Shown: positions 59,600 to 64,000 of the stretch, piece after piece
Layout of the letters: each line of letters begins with the position of its first letter
How positions within the stretch are numbered: the stretch's first letter is position 1
Source: Phytoseiulus persimilis
Lineage: Eukaryota; Arthropoda; Arachnida; Mesostigmata; Phytoseiidae
Assembly: GCA_037576195.1 (NCBI GenBank)
Contig: CM075102.1
Location: forward strand, 10,230,001-10,294,000
Length of the DNA stretch: 64,000 nucleotides
Reading direction: 5' to 3'
Notes under the pieces: model-generated
What the model was told of the DNA's origin: nothing
The model's database searches: none
The model's input: only the letters and a program-made list of their open reading frames with translations
Position numbers and translations under genes: made by a program

Positions 59600-62500
59600 T
59601 GGACTCTTCAATTATTCCCAGCGAAACTTTCTTCTTACGAAAAACTTCGCCAACCCCAACCGAGGAATGCCGAGGCTGCTATGGAGGCGGGTTTTCATTC
59701 CAAGAACGTTTTCTACGAATACTCTCCCAGTTTTAGATGATAGACGGCAGAGAGCTCGACCAATCCATGGTCCCTGGAACAAAGTTCGTGAAGTCTCCGA
59801 GGAAGCGAGAGGGGTATAGATGGGTCGGGAGGGAGCATTTTCACATTGGAAAGCCATCGCTACGCTCTGCCTAGAAGCCAACGGATAGGACCTCGCTTTC
59901 GTCGCCTTTAATTTATCTCTGCTTTCGGCCGACCGATACGCGTCCGCTGCCCGGCGTTTCTCTCGTCCGTCGGCTCGGAGGAGCAGGTGATCAGTGAAAG
60001 CGCGCGCGCGCTGTTTTCATTACGTACACAGTACGACGCTCGTGGACGTTGCTTCTCACAAGGTGTCCGCGGTGCTCCGAACTTCCACTCGGAATCCATG
60101 TGGTCTCGCGATCGCAGTGCAGGCCGTGAGTTATGAGCCTTGTCGCAGTGAAGATCGGATCAAAAAACGATCAGATCAATCGGCGAGTCGGTTTCGGCAG
60201 CTCTGTGTGTGGGAGGCAGCGGTTCTCCGGACCGCCGTCGGGAGAAACCTCAAATCGGCAGGATGTGACGAAGAAAGTTTCCGCTTAGAGCAGAATCCAC
60301 GGACAGTCTCCCCAGAAAAGGCGGAGGCAGAAGAAAACAACCTGTACTAACTAGTCAGGAGGAGCTGGCTCCGGTACGAAATCCCATCGGCTGACTCATT
60401 CGCATACTATTCCGCGCTGAAAGGATGCAGTGAGCAGAAATCAAAACCACAGTTGGCATCTGCTCAAGGTGAGCTCGTCTTGTAGACATTTTTCCTTTTC
60501 TCCGCACAGGAATGCTGTGGTCAAGCCCTGCTGGATTGCACGCTGCCAACGAAACGCTGTCACTTGGGCGTGCGGAAATGATTCTTGAGTATATGTTGGA
60601 GCGAACAAAGCCCCCCTCTGACTCAGAACCGATCCGGCTTCTGCGAGTGCCGCCAAATTTTCTGTGGATGAAAGACGAACACGTCGCTGGCCTTCTGGTG
60701 GGTCTTTGCAATAACGGTATCGGAGAACGCAGCGCTCAATCGAAGGAGTCAGGCGGGTCGGAACGGGAGCGCTGAACCCAAACAGTACGGACGGATATTT
60801 CTGTCATCATGGGCAGGATCACAGAGCCGAAGCGACGGTTTCGGAAGCCACTCCGGAAGCGGCGACAGCTCCCGTCTGCGGGGAAAATGACTCGTGGAAT
60901 TCCACGCAGAATCTTGTCGTCGGATGATTAACCAGTTGGCAACGCGTGCACGCGACTCGATCGGACTTGGTCGAGGCGAAAACAAAGAAGGATTCCGGAG
61001 AGTCCGTGATTCTGTAAACGGGCCAAGTGAGTCACTTTTGCGGCGGTGAGAGCGTGGATGAGCGAAAGAAAGAAGAGAAGATAGGAAGTAACACAGTAGG
61101 CACTCGCTCACACACTAGCTCTCTGAATGACTGCCGGCTGGTCGATCGGTAGGACGCATGGACGCAATGGGTGACACAGAGTCACTCTCTCTCTCTCTTT
61201 CTGTTGGAACGGCCATGAAATTCGAATAGTAGTACTTCTCTTCTTTGGTTAGCGTTAGCGCAGCTCGGAACGGATTCGGCCGATTCGCAAACGTCGGTAT
61301 TGCTGCTGCTGTTGTTTCTGCCTCCAAAGATGAATGCCAGCACGCCAGCGATGAAGATGGCCACGCTATGGTGGTACGATGAAGTTCTTCAGAATTCGGC
61401 AGCGGTTATCGTGGTTCGAGTTTAGAAGTTAGTGGATTCCCGCGCTTTGTGCCCGTCGTGATCCCAGGTATCGCGGCCGGCCAAGGACTCGTTCAGGAGG
61501 TGCGGTTTCATGTTTCCCGGAATACCAGAGGACGACTATTCCTCACGTCGGTAACTCCAGTCCAGGGACGTCCTTTTCGGTCATACACCGGCCACCGATC
61601 ATCCGCTTAGTTGGTTCGCCGCTCGAACGAGGTGAGCACCGTTAATCCTCTCACCACGTCGGCGAGACCGTGTCGCTCGGTGGGCCAGTTGGACAAACTC
61701 ACCGCCGAACGGCCTGATCGAGAGGTAACGGACTTGACAGACGAACGGACGGACTGTCTTACCCACTGACGGGTGGACACACTGCTTGGCCGGACGACCG
61801 ACGACTAGCAGACAGCCAGACAGACAGACCGACCGACCGACGAATGGACCCACGGACAGACCTTAGGTAGGCGTGTAGTCGCTGCCGCTGTAGCCGTAGC
61901 TGGTGGTGGTGGAGCCGCTGCTACGGCCGTAGCCGCTGCTGTGCGCGCTATGAGGAGAGTGCGGGGGGAGGGCAGGCAGGCAGGCGGACAGCCATCCAGC
62001 CAGTCAGTCAGCCATGCGCGAACCCCAGCTCTACGCCCGTTCACGACAACACAGTTGGGCTGCTGAGAACGGACGGCCGCTGTCTACCGCATAACAACCA
62101 TAGGCCGTTCACCAACCAATAACATCTAACCAACACTGACCGGCCGACGCAACACTGCGGCAACAGCCGCCCCCACCGCGCCAACCACGAGTACTCTTCT
62201 GGGATCCTCTTCCTCACAGGTTAGTAGTTCGGTGGGAGTCCGCTCTTCCAAGCCCGAGATAAAGTGGGTGCACCTTCTCCGAAGTACCATGCTTATCGCC
62301 ACCCGTTCGAAGAGGAGCCGGCGACCGGAGCTGACGAACGTCGCGGAGTACATCGTGCAGCGTGCACGATCCAGAACGATTTGCGGATGACCGGCCAGGA
62401 AGGCATACGTTAAAGCAGACAGCCAGCTTGTGTGGATTCCATACCTCGGTCCGGTCGTCGGTCCTCTCCCTCTCTTACGTCCTTCGTCACGGATCGAAGT

Positions 62501-63890
62501 TCCGAGTTCGTGGAAAGTCCTCTCGGACGTGGCAGCTCCGTTCTCAGCGGAGTTTCCGAGACGGAATTGTTTTGTGTGATTTGTGGCTCGGAGTACCTCA
62601 GTACGGTGAGTTATTCGTCGGCCGCTTGAGAAACACAGAATCCGACGAGCCGCCGGTCGGCGCGCGAGGGCCCAGCGCAAGGCTCGGAGAGAAATCTGAC
62701 CGTTAGTGTTTGCTGCTTTTCGTACGAGTGGTCGTTTCTCTGCGCGCACCCGGAACGGTCAGCGTGCCCGCTCGCTGCCTGACAGCCAGCGAGCCTAGCA
62801 GGAAGGCCGGCAGGCGGTTTGGGACCGTTACAGGGACCGCGATTATGACGGGGAGGACGAGCGTTATGCACCGTAAAGTTTAGACGAGCAGCCGCCAGAA
62901 GACTGAAACAAGCAACCGAGCAACGATAAGCGGACGATCGGACGGGACAAGCACTGGCGGCGACGTCGCATGTGTTCGCCTGGAGATTCTAGTACAGGTG
63001 GTGGCGGTGTTGAGCGCGTTTCAGACTCAGGCCCGACTCGCTGGTTCGCTCGTTCAGACGCTCGTGGTCGGTTCGTTCCATGGCCTGCTGGCAGGCGGGA
63101 TGAAAAGTTGACGCTCTTCATAGGCCCTGATTCAGGGTCAATCTCCCTAACAGTGAGGTTTTTCGCGAGCGAGGGTGAGCCTCACCAGCGAAAACATTAA
63201 CTCAATGAGCGACCGAGCGATATGAAGAGCCGAACGCTTCAGCTCCATTTATTGATGGCGTTAATGTTCTGTCATGTGCGGGAGTGATGTGCGTGAGTTG
63301 TGCGTCTACGTGTGTGCGTGTGTGTGAGCTCACGTTTGAGCGAGTGTCTGTGTGCAGAAGTGAGGCGTCGAAAAAGCGAACTGAACGTTCGTTTTTCCTA
63401 CTGCCGTCGTTGGGCTCGATCTCAAAGGAAGAGGAGTTCAATGGCTTACTGGTTCGCCCTCCCTGGACCATCCATCCATACGTCCGTCCGGCAAAGCGTC
63501 CGCTCGCTTCGTGCGTTTGTCCGCTCGTTCAGGCTGTGTGCCCTCCAAACAATCGCTCCGTTCGTTCGACATCATCCCACGGAAACGTAATGCCGGCTCG
63601 CTGAGTCGCCGTCGTCCTAACATAGCAGAGAATCGACGGAAGAAGAGCACCTGAAGCATCCATCCGCTCGCTCGTCTGCCTGCTCATAGATCTAGCCGTA
63701 GTTGTTGTCGTCATTCATTTCGTGACCGACAGCACGAAACTATGCAACTCACTGCGACTCACCGACACGAACTCTTCTCTTCGATGATGACCACGTTGGT
63801 CTATGAGACGTGAAATTCCCAGCGCCGGAAGTCGCTGAAAGAAACTCGCTCCCACCCACCCCAGGCTCGGAGAGAAGCCTTTCCACCTTC
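59600..63890. other. GC-rich repeat-laden region, no supportable gene
   Basis: ORFs such as the minus-strand one at 62126-62749 are Arg-rich, overlap simple repeats and carry no domain. A (CT)n run sits at about 61185-61200 and a (GT)n-like run near 63310-63330. The region might contain a promoter or untranslated exons of a gene beyond the window. Confidence 0.4.
61796..62015. repeat. Four-base-period simple repeats in GC-rich DNA
   Basis: Runs such as cagacagacagaccgaccgaccgac (about 61815-61840) and ggcaggcaggcaggcgg (about 61970-61986). Similar stretches recur near 62770-62820, 63470-63560 and 63655-63690. They create long spurious ORFs on both strands. Confidence 0.7.
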
Positions 63891-63896
63891 TTATCC

Positions 63897-63999
63897 CTAG
63901 CGCCCGGTCATGTCATAGCTTCCCAGTTCACAGAGGTTGCCCGATCTCAGGATCGTCCCCTCGTTCCGGAGCCCGTTGAGGAACTCGACGGGGACGACA
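63897..63999 (-). other. Possible terminal coding exon cut by the window edge
   Basis: A frame open from the window edge reads VVPVEFLNGLRNEGTILRSG then NLCELGSYDMTGR before a TAG at 63897-63899. It looks like the C-terminal end of a protein whose remainder lies outside the window. No family recognised. Confidence 0.25.
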
Positions 64000-64000
64000 G

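Noticed and set aside
62126-62749. 207-codon Arg-rich minus-strand ORF
   Set aside because: GC-rich DNA full of simple repeats gives long open frames by chance; the translation is Arg/Ala/Val-rich without a domain.
1-64000. Bacterial defence island, prophage or CRISPR
   Set aside because: All confident genes have spliceosomal introns and animal domains; no direct-repeat arrays, integrases or operons are seen.

Overview
Animal nuclear DNA. Every confident gene is split by short GT-AG introns (mostly about 50-600 bases), and the products are metazoan: an UNC-45 myosin chaperone, CLN3/battenin, an arthropod-type ionotropic receptor, a GH18 chitinase-family protein, a Ral-GAP alpha subunit, an inositol hexakisphosphate kinase and a SANS/USH1G scaffold. 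An ionotropic chemoreceptor, compact introns and roughly even base composition suggest a small-genome arthropod, most likely a parasitiform mite. The species is inference only. There is no bacterial operon, CRISPR array or prophage.

Layout. 44-3818 (+) UNC-45, with two poly(A) signals just after it. About 3.94-7.1 kb holds no supportable gene. 7101-9000 (+) CLN3, first exon not found. 9336-11205 (-) a 17-beta-HSD12/KAR-type short-chain dehydrogenase that converges on CLN3. 12.69 kb: a tRNA-like element with Pol III A and B boxes. 13549-16504 (-) an ionotropic receptor, 5' end unresolved. 17207-20359 (-) a secreted GH18 protein with an altered active site. 22.55-22.80 kb: a small membrane ORF that may be 3'UTR. 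About 23.18-31.94 kb (-) the Ral-GAP alpha subunit. 32.5-32.65 kb (+) a frame-broken NAC-alpha relic. 32.7-41.2 kb is mostly non-coding, with two weak minus-strand membrane or GPI-like candidates. 41399-44478 (+) IP6K. 44.5-55.6 kb is poor in recognisable genes; it holds a small helical minus-strand candidate, a Cys-rich exon candidate and a possible NCOA5-like segment. 55649-58335 (+) SANS/USH1G. 58.4-64 kb has unresolved minus-strand ORFs, a 60-bp imperfect inverted repeat and GC-rich four-base-period simple repeats.

Method and limits. Exon joins were worked out by hand from GT/AG sites and reading phase. For UNC-45, SDR, GH18, IP6K and SANS the summed coding length is an exact multiple of three from start to stop. 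For CLN3, the IR and Ral-GAP alpha some terminal or internal exons remain open. The genes are unrelated housekeeping and sensory genes that happen to be neighbours, not one pathway. I found no convincing new multi-gene system. The most interesting points are local: the NAC-alpha relic, the degenerate GH18 site, the inverted repeat and the tRNA-like element.
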